DNA of 57,308 nt from a bacterium (GCA_021791345.1 JAJYWT010000174.1:1-57308), one strand, 5' to 3'. Shown: positions 16,805 through 29,073, counted from the stretch's first letter. Numbers and translations: made by a program. The notes: generated from the sequence alone by a model not told the origin.

Positions 16805-16901
16805 GGCACCCGCCTCTTGGGGAAATTTGCGAAACCGGCCGGAGTATAGCACCGGCCAAGGCGCCCCCCGCCGGTCCGATCAGGCGGCTGACCGCAGCCT
16901 G

Positions 16902-18176
16902 TCAGTCTCGGGCGGCGGCGGTGGCATCGTCCAAGGCGCTCCTGAAAGCATCCACCAAAAGGTCGATCGCCACCTCGTCGTGCGCCAGCGACAGGAAGCT
17001 GGACTCGAACTGGGATGGCGGCCAGAAGACGCCACGGTCGAGCAACCCCCGGTGCACGCGCGCGAACATCCCCAGGTCCGAGCGGGCCGCGCTGGCAAAG
17101 TCCACCACCGGGTCGGCGCTGAAGAAGTAGGTCAGCATGGAGCCGACACGGTTGACCTGCAGCGGAAGGCCGCGCTCGGACCCCGCGCGGCGGAGCCCCG
17201 CCTCCAGCCGGGCCCCCAACTCCTCGAGTCTCAGGTAGGGCCGATCGTCGCTGAGCTGCTCGAGGGCGGCCAGGCCGGCGGCGACCGCCACCGGGCCACC
17301 GCTCAGGGTGCCGGCCTGATACACCGGGCCGACCGGAGCCAGCTGGCGCATCAGCTCCGCTCTACCCCCGAACGCGCCGACCGGCAGGCCCCCGCCGATG
17401 ACCTTGCCCATGCAGGTGAGGTCGGGCACCACCCCATACAGAGACTGAGCCCCGCCCCGAGCCAGGCGGAAGCCGGTCATCACCTCGTCGATGATCAGGA
17501 GAGCGCCGTGCCGCGCCGTGGCCTTGGACAGGGCCGGCAGGAACTCCGGGTGGGGTGGGACCACCCCCATGTTTCCGGCCACCGGCTCGACGATCACGGC
17601 TGCGATCCGCTCCCCCAGCCGGGCGAAGGTGTCCTCCGCCGCGCGCGCGTCGTTGTATGGGAGGACCATGGTGTCAGCGACCGTCCGCTCGGGGACCCCC
17701 GGGGATCCGGGGATGGCCAGGGTTGCCACCCCCGAGCCGGACTCCGCCAGCAGCGCGTCACTGTGCCCGTGGTAACAACCTGCGAACTTCACGATCAGGC
17801 TCCGCCCGGTCGCGCCCCGAGCGAGCCGGATCGCACTCATGGTGGCCTCGGTACCACTGTTCACCAGACGCAGCATCTCCACCGAGGGCATGTACTCGCG
17901 GATCCTCTCGGCCAGCTCCACCTCAAGCATGGTCGGCCCGCCCATGGCCTCCCCCAGGGCCAGCTGCCGCTCGATGGCGCCGACCACGGCCGGGTGCAGA
18001 TGGCCCAGGATCAGTGGCCCATACGCCAGCACCATGTCGAGGTAGCGGTTGCCGTCCAGGTCGTACAGGTACGCCCCTTGGGCGCGGGCGAAGAACGGCG
18101 GGTCGCCCCCCACCGAACGGAAGGAGCGAACCGGGCTGTTGACCCCCCCGGGAAGCACGCGGGCCGCCCTCTCCAT
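16902..18176 (-). CDS. hemL: Glutamate-1-semialdehyde 2,1-aminomutase
   Basis: 424 residues from ATG 18176. The open frame extends 148 codons upstream through the cyclophilin gene and that part is spurious; a few true N-terminal residues might still be lost if a non-standard start is used. Motifs: RVLPGGVNSPVRSF, GPLILGHLHP, NSGTEATMSAIRLARG, the PLP-binding Asp region IIDEVMTGFR and the PLP lysine in MGKVIGGGLPVGAFGG. It converts glutamate-1-semialdehyde to 5-aminolevulinate, the step after HemA. Confidence 0.93.
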   Translation of the reverse strand: MERAARVLPGGVNSPVRSFRSVGGDPPFFARAQGAYLYDLDGNRYLDMVLAYGPLILGHLHPAVVGAIERQLALGEAMGGPTMLEVELAERIREYMPSVEMLRLVNSGTEATMSAIRLARGATGRSLIVKFAGCYHGHSDALLAESGSGVATLAIPGSPGVPERTVADTMVLPYNDARAAEDTFARLGERIAAVIVEPVAGNMGVVPPHPEFLPALSKATARHGALLIIDEVMTGFRLARGGAQSLYGVVPDLTCMGKVIGGGLPVGAFGGRAELMRQLAPVGPVYQAGTLSGGPVAVAAGLAALEQLSDDRPYLRLEELGARLEAGLRRAGSERGLPLQVNRVGSMLTYFFSADPVVDFASAARSDLGMFARVHRGLLDRGVFWPPSQFESSFLSLAHDEVAIDLLVDAFRSALDDATAAARD

Positions 18177-18223
18177 GGCTCTCGCCGAGGCCGCCCGCGG
18201 CGACCCGCTGGAGCCGGCAGCGG

Positions 18224-18910
18224 TCAGGGGATCTGCTCCCTGACCACGATCTCCATCGGATCCCCCTTCTTGACCTTCTGGGCGACGTCGAGCCCGGAGA
18301 TCACCTGCCCGAACAGGTTGTAGTCGGGTGGAAGGGTGAACTTGGAGAGGGTGATGAAGAACTGGCTGCCGTTGGTGTTGGGCCCCGCGTTGGCCATGGC
18401 CACGGCTCCCGGCTGGTAGGCCCCGCCGGAGTAGAGGGGGCTCACCACCTTCTCGCTCTTGAACTGGAAGCCGGGGCCGCCACTGAGGTTGTCGGTGGGG
18501 CTGCCCCCCTGGATGACCGGCCCCCCCGGCGAGGTCGAGGGGTCGCGCGCGAACCGCAGCCCGTCGAAGAAGTGGTTGCGCGCCAGGGTCACGAAGGTGT
18601 TGACGGTGATCGGGGCCCAACCCGGGACCAGGCAGACCACGATCTTGCCCTGGGGGACGGTGATGGTGGCTTCGTAGAGACGCTGCTCGTCGATCGTCAT
18701 CGGCGGGACCCGATCGTAGTGATGCCGGTTCTTGGGCTCGTCGAGCGGACCCAGGGGGGCCCCGAAACTTGCGTTGTCACACATGGACTTGGACACAGGC
18801 CGAATCTCCCTTTGGGCGCCGACATTGACGAAGAAGGCGGCGACTCCGACCAGCAGGACCGCCGCCACCGCGACTCCGATTCCACCCCAGCGGGTGAGCT
18901 GGGCGCTCAT
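18224..18910 (-). CDS. Membrane-anchored cyclophilin-type peptidyl-prolyl isomerase
   Basis: 228 residues from ATG 18910, which overlaps the hemB stop as ATGA. An N-terminal membrane anchor (IGVAVAAVLLVGVAAFFVNV) precedes a cyclophilin domain: GWAPITVNTFVTLARNHFFDG, VIQGGSPT, GAVAMANAGPNTNGSQFFIT, LFGQVISGLDV. The catalytic Arg of classical cyclophilins (FHRV) is replaced near GLRFARDP, but the NGSQFFIT core is intact. It likely folds exported proteins outside the membrane. Its place between hemB and hemL is unusual. Confidence 0.88.
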   Translation of the reverse strand: MSAQLTRWGGIGVAVAAVLLVGVAAFFVNVGAQREIRPVSKSMCDNASFGAPLGPLDEPKNRHHYDRVPPMTIDEQRLYEATITVPQGKIVVCLVPGWAPITVNTFVTLARNHFFDGLRFARDPSTSPGGPVIQGGSPTDNLSGGPGFQFKSEKVVSPLYSGGAYQPGAVAMANAGPNTNGSQFFITLSKFTLPPDYNLFGQVISGLDVAQKVKKGDPMEIVVREQIP

Positions 18911-19896
18911 CCGAACTCCTCCTTCAGCCAATTGCAGATGTCGAGGGCAAAGTAGGTCAGTATGAAGTCAGCGCCGGCGCGGCGCATCCCCAGGTGGGAC
19001 TCGAGCACCGCGGCGCGCAGGTCGAAGGCGCCGGCGCGCGCCGCCGCCACCATCATGGCGTACTCGCCGCTCACGCTGTAGCAGCCGATGGGAAGCTCAA
19101 ATCGGTCACGGGCCTCGCGGACGATGTCGAGGTACGCGAGCGCCGGCTTGACCATGAGCATGTCCGCGCCCTCCAGCAGGTCCAGCTCGAGCTCGCGCAT
19201 CGCCTCCCGGCGGTTGGGCGGGTCCATCTGATAACCGCGGCGATCCCCGAACTGGGGGGCGCAGTCGGCGGCGTCCCGGAAGGGGCCGTAGAAGCACGAC
19301 GCGAACTTGGCCGAGTAGGCAAGGATGGCGGTGTCGGCCCTTCCCGCCTCGTCGAGGGCGGCCCGGATCGCCTCCACCTGGCCATCCATCATGCCCGAGG
19401 GGGCAATCACGTCCGCCCCCGCCTCCGCCTGGCTCACCGCGATCCGGCCATAGAGCTCGATGGTCGAGTCGTTGTCCACCTCACCCCGTTGGTTCAGGAG
19501 CCCGCAGTGGCCATGGTCGGTGTACTCGTCCAGGCAGTCGTCCGCCAGCAGCAGCAGCCGGTCACCGACCTCGCCGCGCAGGCGACGAAGCGCCTGCTGG
19601 ACGATGCCCTGCTCGTCCCAGGCGGAACTCCCGCGGGCGTCCTTGCGAGCCGGGACCCCGAACAGGATCAATCCACCCACGCCCAGCTCGGCCGCGCGCT
19701 CCGCCTGCTGCGCCAGGCTGTCCAGGGTCTCCTGGGAGACCCCGGGCATGGTCTTGATCGGAGCCGGCTCGGACAGGCCTTCGGCGACAAAGCAGGGCAG
19801 GATCAGGTCGCCGGGTTGCAGGTTCACCTCCCGGACCAGCCGGCGCAGCGAGGAGGTGCGGCGCAGGCGCCGCGGGCGGTCTTCGGGATAGCTCAT
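18907..19896 (-). CDS. hemB: Delta-aminolevulinic acid dehydratase (porphobilinogen synthase)
   Basis: 329 residues. Start region RPRRLRRTSSLRRLVRE then LILPCFVAEG. The metal region is DDCLDEYTDHGHCG, with two of the three usual zinc cysteines, as in actinobacterial enzymes. The Schiff-base lysines lie in LAYSAKFASCFYGPFRDA and LMVKPALAYLD. It condenses two 5-aminolevulinates to porphobilinogen. It overlaps hemD upstream and the cyclophilin downstream by 4 bp each, so the genes are tightly coupled. Confidence 0.96.
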   Translation of the reverse strand: MSYPEDRPRRLRRTSSLRRLVREVNLQPGDLILPCFVAEGLSEPAPIKTMPGVSQETLDSLAQQAERAAELGVGGLILFGVPARKDARGSSAWDEQGIVQQALRRLRGEVGDRLLLLADDCLDEYTDHGHCGLLNQRGEVDNDSTIELYGRIAVSQAEAGADVIAPSGMMDGQVEAIRAALDEAGRADTAILAYSAKFASCFYGPFRDAADCAPQFGDRRGYQMDPPNRREAMRELELDLLEGADMLMVKPALAYLDIVREARDRFELPIGCYSVSGEYAMMVAAARAGAFDLRAAVLESHLGMRRAGADFILTYFALDICNWLKEEFG

Positions 19897-20675
19897 GGCT
19901 GCCCCTCATTCTCGGGCAATGCGGCATACCAGGATCGCAGGGCGTCGACCAGCCCGGGAAGGCTGTGAGTCTGAGCCACCACCTGGGGCGCCATCCCATG
20001 GCGGCGCGCCTCCTCCGCCGTGACCGGCCCGAGTGCCGCCAACACGCACTCCGGCGCCGGTCGCAGCGGACCCGCCAGGGCCGCGAAGCAGCGCACGGTG
20101 CTGCCGCTGGTGAAGGTCACGCAGTCGATCCCCCGGCCCCGGAGCAGCTCGGTCAGCGCCTCCTGAGAGGCCCACTCCGGGACCATCTCGTAGAGTTCCG
20201 CCACCTCCACCAGGGCGCCCATCTGCTCAAGAAGGCGCGGGAGCACATCCCTGGCTCCCCGGGCGCGGGGGATCAGGATGCGCCGGCCCGAGACCCCCGC
20301 CTGCGAGATTCGCTCCACCAGAGACTCCGCGATGAACCCGGCCGGCAATGTCTCCACCGCCAAGCCGGCTCGCTCCAGAGCCGCGGCGGTCCCGGGGCCG
20401 ATGGCGTAGACCCGTGGTCCGGCCGGCGCCGCGGCGCCCCCGCCCCACAGACAGTCCACGGCATTGGCGCTGGTGAAGACCAGATCGTCGAATTCCTCGG
20501 CGCCGATACGCGCCAGCAGCGCCTCCCGGGTGGCGGCGTCCATGAGATCCTGGCGGCGGATCACCGGAACCCCGATTGGCGACGCCCCTTCGGCCGAAAG
20601 CATCTCGCCGAGTACCGGAGCCTGGCCGGCGGCGCGGGTCACCAGGACGCGCCGGCCCTCCAGGGGAGAGCTCAC
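19893..20675 (-). CDS. hemD: Uroporphyrinogen-III synthase
   Basis: 260 residues. The fold is poorly conserved, but recognisable parts are RRVLVTRAAGQAPVLGEML at the start, the FTSANAVDCLWGG block near 68, VYAIGPGTAAALERAG near 88, and VTFTSGSTVRCFAAL near 185. It closes hydroxymethylbilane with inversion of ring D. Position between hemC and hemB with 4-bp overlaps on both sides makes the assignment secure. Confidence 0.92.
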   Translation of the reverse strand: MSSPLEGRRVLVTRAAGQAPVLGEMLSAEGASPIGVPVIRRQDLMDAATREALLARIGAEEFDDLVFTSANAVDCLWGGGAAAPAGPRVYAIGPGTAAALERAGLAVETLPAGFIAESLVERISQAGVSGRRILIPRARGARDVLPRLLEQMGALVEVAELYEMVPEWASQEALTELLRGRGIDCVTFTSGSTVRCFAALAGPLRPAPECVLAALGPVTAEEARRHGMAPQVVAQTHSLPGLVDALRSWYAALPENEGQP

Positions 20676-21559
20676 GCGGGCTGGGCCAGGGCGTGAGCGA
20701 TCCCACGCGCCGCCTCCCTCAGGGCGTCGGGGGCAGCGACCAGAGACCGGCGCAGCAGGTCGTGACCGGTTCCGGTGGCAGACCAGGCCACAGTGAGGCG
20801 ATAGCTGCCATCACCGGACGCCTCCGCCAAAACCCCCAGGGGAAGCCGGCAGCCACCGCCCATCTGCAGCAGCGCCTCCCGCTCCGCCTCCACGCAGAGG
20901 CGGGTGTCGCGGTGGTCGATGTGGGCCACCAGCTCCGCCAAGGCACCGCCGCGAGGGACCTGGACCGCAATCGCGCCCTGGGCCGGCGCCGGAGTGCACT
21001 CGGTGCGCGGGTCCAACGGCTGTCCTTCACGCCCCCGGCCCAGTCTGAGCAGGCCCGCCTGGGCCACCACGATCGCCTCCAGCTCCGCATCTCCCATCCG
21101 TCGTATCCGGGTGTCCACGTTGCCGCGCACCGGGGTGGGGATCAGGTCAGGCCGCAGGGCCACGAGCTGCGCCCCCCGCCGGGGCGACGAGGTGCCGATG
21201 CGCGAACCCGCGGGCAGCTCGGTCCAGGAGCAACCCGAACGCGTGACGATGCAGTCGCGCGGGTCCTCCCGCTTTAGGTACGCGCCCACCTCGAGCTCAG
21301 GGGACATCGTGGTCGGCAGGTCCTTGGCGCTGTGCACGGCCGCATCCACCTCACCTTGCAGCAGCGCTCGCTCCAGCCGCGACGAGAACCAGCCCTGGCC
21401 GGGCAGGTCGGGGACCGCCTGGTCCGGGTTGAGATCACCGTCGGAGTCGATCACGCAGAGTTCGATCTCCAGCCCCGGCGCCAGAGCCCGCAGCTGCTGC
21501 AGCGCCAACCTCGCCTGCGCCAACGCCAGGGCGCTACCTCTGGTGGCGAGCCGCCTCAA
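20672..21559 (-). CDS. hemC: Hydroxymethylbilane synthase (porphobilinogen deaminase)
   Basis: 295 residues. ATRGSALALAQA at the start, VDAAVHSAKDLPTTM with the catalytic Asp near 75-89, RIGTSSPRRGAQL near 121, RGNVDTRIRRM near 143, PAPAQGAIAVQV near 187, and the dipyrromethane cofactor cysteine in MGGGCRLPLG near 238. It builds the linear tetrapyrrole from four porphobilinogens. It follows hemA with a 4-bp overlap. Confidence 0.96.
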   Translation of the reverse strand: MRRLATRGSALALAQARLALQQLRALAPGLEIELCVIDSDGDLNPDQAVPDLPGQGWFSSRLERALLQGEVDAAVHSAKDLPTTMSPELEVGAYLKREDPRDCIVTRSGCSWTELPAGSRIGTSSPRRGAQLVALRPDLIPTPVRGNVDTRIRRMGDAELEAIVVAQAGLLRLGRGREGQPLDPRTECTPAPAQGAIAVQVPRGGALAELVAHIDHRDTRLCVEAEREALLQMGGGCRLPLGVLAEASGDGSYRLTVAWSATGTGHDLLRRSLVAAPDALREAARGIAHALAQPA

Positions 21560-22827
21560 ACGTCCTCCCGGGCGCCATCCACCGTGAGCCCGAACGCCTC
21601 CTGCACAACCCGGCGACGGTCCTCGTCGTCACCGTGCTGGCGCAGGAAGGAGATCGGCTGGTGCATCAACTTGGCGGCCAGCGCCTGGGTGAGGTGCTCC
21701 AGCTGCGCCCGCTCAGCCTCGTTGAGGCTCCGCATCCGGGAGATCGCCCGCCGCAGCTCCCCCTGGCGCACCTCCTCAGCCCGATCCACCAGCGCCGCGA
21801 TCACTGGGCCGGCTCCGCGACCCCGGAGCTCCGCCACCAGGGCGGAGACGGCGGTGTCGACCGCCTGCTCCGCCCGGGGCCGGTGCCCCTCGCGGAAGCC
21901 GAGATTTCGGCTGATCACGTCGCCCAGATGGTCGATATCCAGCAGCTCCACTCCCGGAACGGATGCCGCCTCTGGTTCCACGTCCCGGGGCACCGCCAGA
22001 TCCAGGATCAGCAGCTCGCTGGCACTCCCCTGCGTGGCCCTGATGGCGGCAACCTCAGCGGCGCGCACCACCCGCTCCTCGCTGGTGGTGCTGCAGATGA
22101 GCACCCGGAAGCGCGGCGCCATCTCCACCAGCTGGGATTTCTCGATCAACTCGCCGCCGACCGCAGCAGCGAGGGCGCTCGCCCGCGGCCCCCGCCGGAC
22201 CACCAGCACCGGGGACGCGCCCCGGCCGAGCAGCGAACGGGCCGCTGCCCCACCCACGCTGCCCCCACCCAGGATCGCGACCCCGACGCCGTGGAGCGAA
22301 CCCAGGCGCGCCTCCGCGAGCTCAGCGGCGACCTGACCAAACCCCACCGCCTGGCGGGAGATGCCGGTGGTGCTTCGCACCAGCTTGGCGGTCTCCACGG
22401 CCCGCCGCATGATGAGATCCAGGTCACCGTCGAGGGTCCCCGCCTCCTGGGCCAGGCGATGGGCCCGCTTGAACTGCGCGAGCACCTGCGCCTCGCCGAG
22501 GATCATGCTGTCCAAGCCGCTGGCCACCCGGAAAAGATGGCGGAGGCCGGCCTCCCCGGAATGGCTGAAAATCAGGTCGGCAAACTCCGGTCCCTTCGCG
22601 AGGTAGTGGTAAAAGCGGGACGTCGCCATCTGGGAACTGCGGTCGTCCGCAACCGAAAGATAGAACTCGGTGCGGTTGCAGGTGCTGAGGCACGCGGCTC
22701 CGCTCAACCCCGCGTGAGCTACGATGGCCCGGAGCGCGTCGACCACCTGACGCTCGTCCAGGTGCAGCTGCTCACGGACCGGTAACGGGGCCAGATGATG
22801 GCTGATACCGGTGGCGAGGAATGGCAA
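21556..22827 (-). CDS. hemA: Glutamyl-tRNA reductase
   Basis: 423 residues, TTG start. GISHHLAPLPVREQL at the N-terminus, catalytic Cys in CLSTCNRTEFYL near 50, FRVASGLDSMILGEAQVLAQ near 97, the NADPH-binding Gly-rich loop VAILGGGSVGGAAARSLL near 180, and a C-terminal helical dimerisation domain. It makes glutamate-1-semialdehyde from Glu-tRNA, the first step of tRNA-dependent tetrapyrrole synthesis. It heads the long minus-strand operon. No ribosome site is evident before the TTG, and a -10-like TATACT lies only ~11 nt away, so the mRNA may be nearly leaderless. Confidence 0.95.
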   Translation of the reverse strand: MPFLATGISHHLAPLPVREQLHLDERQVVDALRAIVAHAGLSGAACLSTCNRTEFYLSVADDRSSQMATSRFYHYLAKGPEFADLIFSHSGEAGLRHLFRVASGLDSMILGEAQVLAQFKRAHRLAQEAGTLDGDLDLIMRRAVETAKLVRSTTGISRQAVGFGQVAAELAEARLGSLHGVGVAILGGGSVGGAAARSLLGRGASPVLVVRRGPRASALAAAVGGELIEKSQLVEMAPRFRVLICSTTSEERVVRAAEVAAIRATQGSASELLILDLAVPRDVEPEAASVPGVELLDIDHLGDVISRNLGFREGHRPRAEQAVDTAVSALVAELRGRGAGPVIAALVDRAEEVRQGELRRAISRMRSLNEAERAQLEHLTQALAAKLMHQPISFLRQHGDDEDRRRVVQEAFGLTVDGAREDV

Positions 22828-22837
22828 TCTGAACTTG

Positions 22838-22871
22838 AGTATATCCGCCCCGGTCGCGGGCTCCAGCCCGC
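22838..22871 (-). promoter_or_regulatory. Candidate hemA promoter with overlapping inverted repeat
   Basis: On the minus strand TATACT (22843-22838) is a good -10 box. A perfect 7-2-7 inverted repeat (GCGGGCT/AGCCCGC, 22856-22871) covers the expected -35 region and could be an operator. The -35 match itself is weak. Confidence 0.35.
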
Positions 22872-22903
22872 AAGGTCGGGCTCAGAGGTTAGGATTGGAG
22901 CTC

Positions 22904-23875
22904 GTGCAGTCCCCCAGCCAAGAGCGCGCCCACATTGAGGATGCGGAGCCGGTTTCCCCCCAGGCCCGGGCCGAGTCCAGAGGGCGGGTGCGGTGGGGAC
23001 GCGAGCGCGGCCCCGGCGCCCCCGGGGACGGCTTCCTGGCCCGGCTCGGGCCGCTGACGCCAGAGCTGGCGTCTTATCACAACTCACTCTCTTTGGTGGA
23101 TGGGCGGGACGGCGGGCTGGAGGAGTTCAGACCCGCGCGACTGCCACTGGAGACACCGCTGGAGAGCCTGACCTTTGTGGCCCTGGACTGCGAGACGACC
23201 GGCCACTTCCCCGACCGCATGGTCGAACTGGGAGCGGTCAGGTACCAGCTCCCCATCTCCGACCGGCCGCCGGCGCCCCGGCTGCTGCTGGAGACTCTGG
23301 TCCACACCACCGACCACATCAACCCCTATGCCCGGCGGGTCCACGGCATCACCCGTTCGATGCTGACCGGGGCCCCATCCCAGCATCGGGTCGCGCTCAC
23401 CTTCCGGGACTTCTCCAAGGGGGCGATCCTGGTGGAGCACAGCGCCGACAGCTTCGACACCCGGCTCGTCTCCAAGGCCATGGACAGGCCGCTGCCGCAC
23501 TACCACCTGGACACCTCGCGGATGGCCGGTTTTCTCTTCCAGCTGAGAGACACGATCGGGCTGGAGCGCCTGTGCGAGCGCCTGGGGGTGACCCACCGCC
23601 AGCCCCATTTCGCGCTGGCCGACGCCGAGGCCACCGCCGACTGCTTCTGTCGCCTGGTCGAGCTGGGGCAGCAGGAGCACGGCTGGAGGACGCTGGGTGA
23701 CCTGGTGGCGGTGGGGATGCCTCCGAGTCCGAGGCCCCAGGTGAGCCCAGGTCACAAGGATGGCCTTCCGCAGACCCCGAGCACCGCCCGGCGGAGGCGC
23801 CACCGGGCGGGACGGCGTCACCGCTCGCCGGCGGCCCAGGAGGCTCCCCCGGGGGTGCCAGCTCCTCCGGCCTGA
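22904..23875 (+). CDS. DEDDh-type 3'-5' exonuclease (DnaQ/RNase T-like)
   Basis: 323 residues from GTG 22904; the frame stays open back to GTG 22811, which would overlap the start of hemA, so the start is uncertain. Exo I is VALDCETTG, Exo II is the region ILVEHSADSFDTRLV (Asp retained, His-Ser before it), and Exo III is HFALADAEATADCFCRL with the DEDDh histidine. A low-complexity Arg/Pro/Ala tail follows. It may be a proofreading subunit-like or RNA-trimming nuclease. It is divergent from hemA and convergent with prfA. Confidence 0.82.
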   Translation: MQSPSQERAHIEDAEPVSPQARAESRGRVRWGRERGPGAPGDGFLARLGPLTPELASYHNSLSLVDGRDGGLEEFRPARLPLETPLESLTFVALDCETTGHFPDRMVELGAVRYQLPISDRPPAPRLLLETLVHTTDHINPYARRVHGITRSMLTGAPSQHRVALTFRDFSKGAILVEHSADSFDTRLVSKAMDRPLPHYHLDTSRMAGFLFQLRDTIGLERLCERLGVTHRQPHFALADAEATADCFCRLVELGQQEHGWRTLGDLVAVGMPPSPRPQVSPGHKDGLPQTPSTARRRRHRAGRRHRSPAAQEAPPGVPAPPA

Positions 23876-23898
23876 AACCCCCTGAGGGCCGGCCGATG

Positions 23899-24984
23899 TC
23901 AGGCTGGCTCGCCGGCCAGCCGCCTGGCCTGGTCCTCCTGCCGCAGCGGGGAGATCAGCAACTCCAGCTCGCCATCCATGACCCGCTGGAGTTGGTAGAC
24001 CTTGAGGTCGATGCGATGATCGGTCACCCGGTTCTCCGGATAGTTGTAGGTGCGAACCTTCTCACTGCGGTCGCCCCGACCCACCATGGAACGCCTGGTC
24101 TCCTGGAGGGCCTGGTCGCGCTCCGCCCGCATCCGATCGTAGAGCCGGGAGCGCAGCACCCGCATCGCCTTGGCCCGATTCTTGTGCTGGGACTTCTCGT
24201 CCTGACACGTCACCACCAGCCCGGTCGGTAGATGGGTGATCCGGACCGCCGAGTCGGTGGTGTTCACGCTCTGTCCGCCGGGCCCGGTGGACCGGTAGAC
24301 GTCGACCTTGATGTCCTCATCCTTGATCTCGACGTCGACGTCCTCAACCTCGGGCAGCACCACCACGCTGGCGGCGGAAGTGTGAATGCGCCCCTGCGAC
24401 TCGGTGCGCGGCACCCGCTGGACCCGGTGCACGCCTGACTCAAACTTGAGCTGGCCGTAGGCCCCTCTCCCATGGACCTCGAGGACCACCTCCTTGAAGC
24501 CTCCGGCGTCGGTCGGGGAGCCGTCGAGCAGCTCGACGTGCCAATGCTGCCGCTCGGCGAAGTGAAGGTACATCCGCATCAAATCGGCCGCAAACAGTGC
24601 CGCCTCCTCGCCGCCCGTGCCGGCGCGGATCTCGATTACGGCGTCGCGGTCCTCATCCGGGTCGCGGGGGAGGAGGAGGAGCTGAAGCTCGTGCAAGAGG
24701 CGTGTGTGGCGCTCGTGCTCCCGACGCGCCTCCGCCTCCAGATACGCGCGCATGTCCGAGTCCACCTCCGAGCTGGCCAGGCTGGCGGCTTCGGCATAGG
24801 CACGGTCCGCCGCCTCCGCCGCCGAGAGCAGGTCCACCACCGGGCGCAGCTGCGCCTGCTCGCGACTGAGCGCCTCCAGCCGCCCAGGGTCGAACGCCAG
24901 GCTGGGGTCCTCCAACTCCGAGGAGATCGCCCGGTAGCGTTCCTGCACGTGCCCCAGACGCTCCTGCAGGGCTGCGGGAATCAA
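23899..24984 (-). CDS. prfA: Peptide chain release factor 1
   Basis: 361 residues, the usual RF1 length. A coiled-coil N-terminal domain, then [18 protein letters not shown] near 110, the codon-recognition region [17 protein letters not shown] near 178-194, and the universal GGQ in [17 protein letters not shown] near 226. It releases peptides at UAA and UAG. It lies 46 bp after rpmE, a common bacterial pairing; prmC, often next, is absent here. Confidence 0.96.
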   Translation of the reverse strand: MIPAALQERLGHVQERYRAISSELEDPSLAFDPGRLEALSREQAQLRPVVDLLSAAEAADRAYAEAASLASSEVDSDMRAYLEAEARREHERHTRLLHELQLLLLPRDPDEDRDAVIEIRAGTGGEEAALFAADLMRMYLHFAERQHWHVELLDGSPTDAGGFKEVVLEVHGRGAYGQLKFESGVHRVQRVPRTESQGRIHTSAASVVVLPEVEDVDVEIKDEDIKVDVYRSTGPGGQSVNTTDSAVRITHLPTGLVVTCQDEKSQHKNRAKAMRVLRSRLYDRMRAERDQALQETRRSMVGRGDRSEKVRTYNYPENRVTDHRIDLKVYQLQRVMDGELELLISPLRQEDQARRLAGEPA

Positions 24985-25030
24985 ACGATTGGGCCGGGCC
25001 CGTCACCCTGGCCCGGCGGCCGCCCAGCGC

Positions 25031-25240
25031 CTACTGCTGAGCCCGCTGAGCACGGCGACGGAAACGCTCCACCTGCCCACCGGTGTCCACGATCCGCTGC
25101 TGACCGGTGAAGAAGGGATGGCAGACACTGCACACCTCCGTGCGGATGGTCTGCTGGGTCGATCCGGTGGTGAAGGTGTTGCCGCAAGAGCAGGTGACCA
25201 CGGCGTCGTGGAAGTACTCGGGGTGAATGGCAGCTTTCAT
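25031..25240 (-). CDS. rpmE: 50S ribosomal protein L31 (zinc-binding type)
   Basis: 69 residues. [20 protein letters not shown] carries the first Cys pair (CSC), and [17 protein letters not shown] carries the second (CxxC), giving the zinc-containing C+ form. It is a component of the large ribosomal subunit bridge region. It is upstream of prfA in one likely transcript. Confidence 0.95.
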   Translation of the reverse strand: MKAAIHPEYFHDAVVTCSCGNTFTTGSTQQTIRTEVCSVCHPFFTGQQRIVDTGGQVERFRRRAQRAQQ

Positions 25241-25481
25241 GATCTGATCTCAGTCTACCAGAGCCCGAAAGGTATCTCGCCGGCACCCGCTTCCCAAGCG
25301 TGCGCGGTCGCAGCGACTGATCGGATGGGCGCCATGGCATGGCCCAGAGAACCATCCCAATGGAGCGTCGACGGGCGCAACTGGTAATCTCTCGCGTTCA
25401 CGCTCCCGGTCGGATCCAAGGCGTTGCTGACCTGGGACCGTGCTCTCTTGGTGGCTCAAAGAGTCGCGCACCCACGGCCGC

Positions 25482-28462
<2,981 letters not shown>

Positions 28463-28476
28463 CTAACACTTCGGGC

Positions 28477-29073
28477 TCAGCGGCGCGGCTCCAGAATCAC
28501 GACCCGGGTTTCCTCGGCACTGCCAGATGACCCTGAGAGGGTGACCTTGGCCTGCGGGACCACCTGGGTCAGCCCCATCTCCCGCACGAAGGCGGCCAGC
28601 TCGCCGGGCGCAGCGTCGAGGGCGGACTGATATCCGGTCGGGATCATCACCGCGGGTTGGACCTGGGCGATCAGCTGCGCCACCACCTGGGCGCGCGCGG
28701 GAGTGCCGCCCCGAAGGCCCACACCCATGACATCGATGAACCCCAGCTGCTCCACGGCCTCGTCCGAGAGGGTGACGTCCAGGTCGCCCAGACTGCAGAC
28801 GGTGACCTCCTCGAGCTCGGCAACGAAGATCGTGACGCTCCCGAGCTGAAGGCCGCGGACGCTGATGCCCCGGAGCTCGTACTCACCCGGCCGAACCACC
28901 ACCTGAGGGCCCGAGTCAGGGCGCAGGAGGTTCTCCTCGGCGGGTCCCCCCACCACCAGGTCGGCGCCGGTGCGCGCCACGGTCTGGAGATACTGCTCAC
29001 CCGGACCCAGCAGCACCTTGGCCTCCCGGCCCCTCAGCAAGAGGCTGTCATCGCCCAACCAGGTTATTTCCAA
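28477..29073 (-). CDS. UlaG-like metallo-beta-lactamase-fold protein lacking metal ligands
   Basis: 198 residues. The order of blocks matches Lactamase_B_3/UlaG-like hydrolases: MEITWLGDDSLLL (active members have WLGHxxF), then PGEYELRGISVRGL, VTVCSLGDLDVTLSDE, and FIDVMGVGLRGG. The first His is Asp, the HxHxDH loop is replaced by GGPAEENLL, and the later His before LGDL is Ser. It is therefore probably non-catalytic and may bind a ligand or partner. It lies between pyrG and a degenerate HtrA that has also lost catalytic residues. Confidence 0.7.
   Translation of the reverse strand: MEITWLGDDSLLLRGREAKVLLGPGEQYLQTVARTGADLVVGGPAEENLLRPDSGPQVVVRPGEYELRGISVRGLQLGSVTIFVAELEEVTVCSLGDLDVTLSDEAVEQLGFIDVMGVGLRGGTPARAQVVAQLIAQVQPAVMIPTGYQSALDAAPGELAAFVREMGLTQVVPQAKVTLSGSSGSAEETRVVILEPRR

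Noticed and set aside
15736..18323. Long plus-strand open frames over tatC, tatA and hemL
   Set aside because: They are Gln/His/Arg-rich shadows without motifs, and the minus-strand genes there are unambiguous.
18177..18620. Possible 148-residue N-terminal extension of hemL
   Set aside because: The extension runs through the cyclophilin gene in another frame and has no homology to HemL; ATG 18176 fits the family length.
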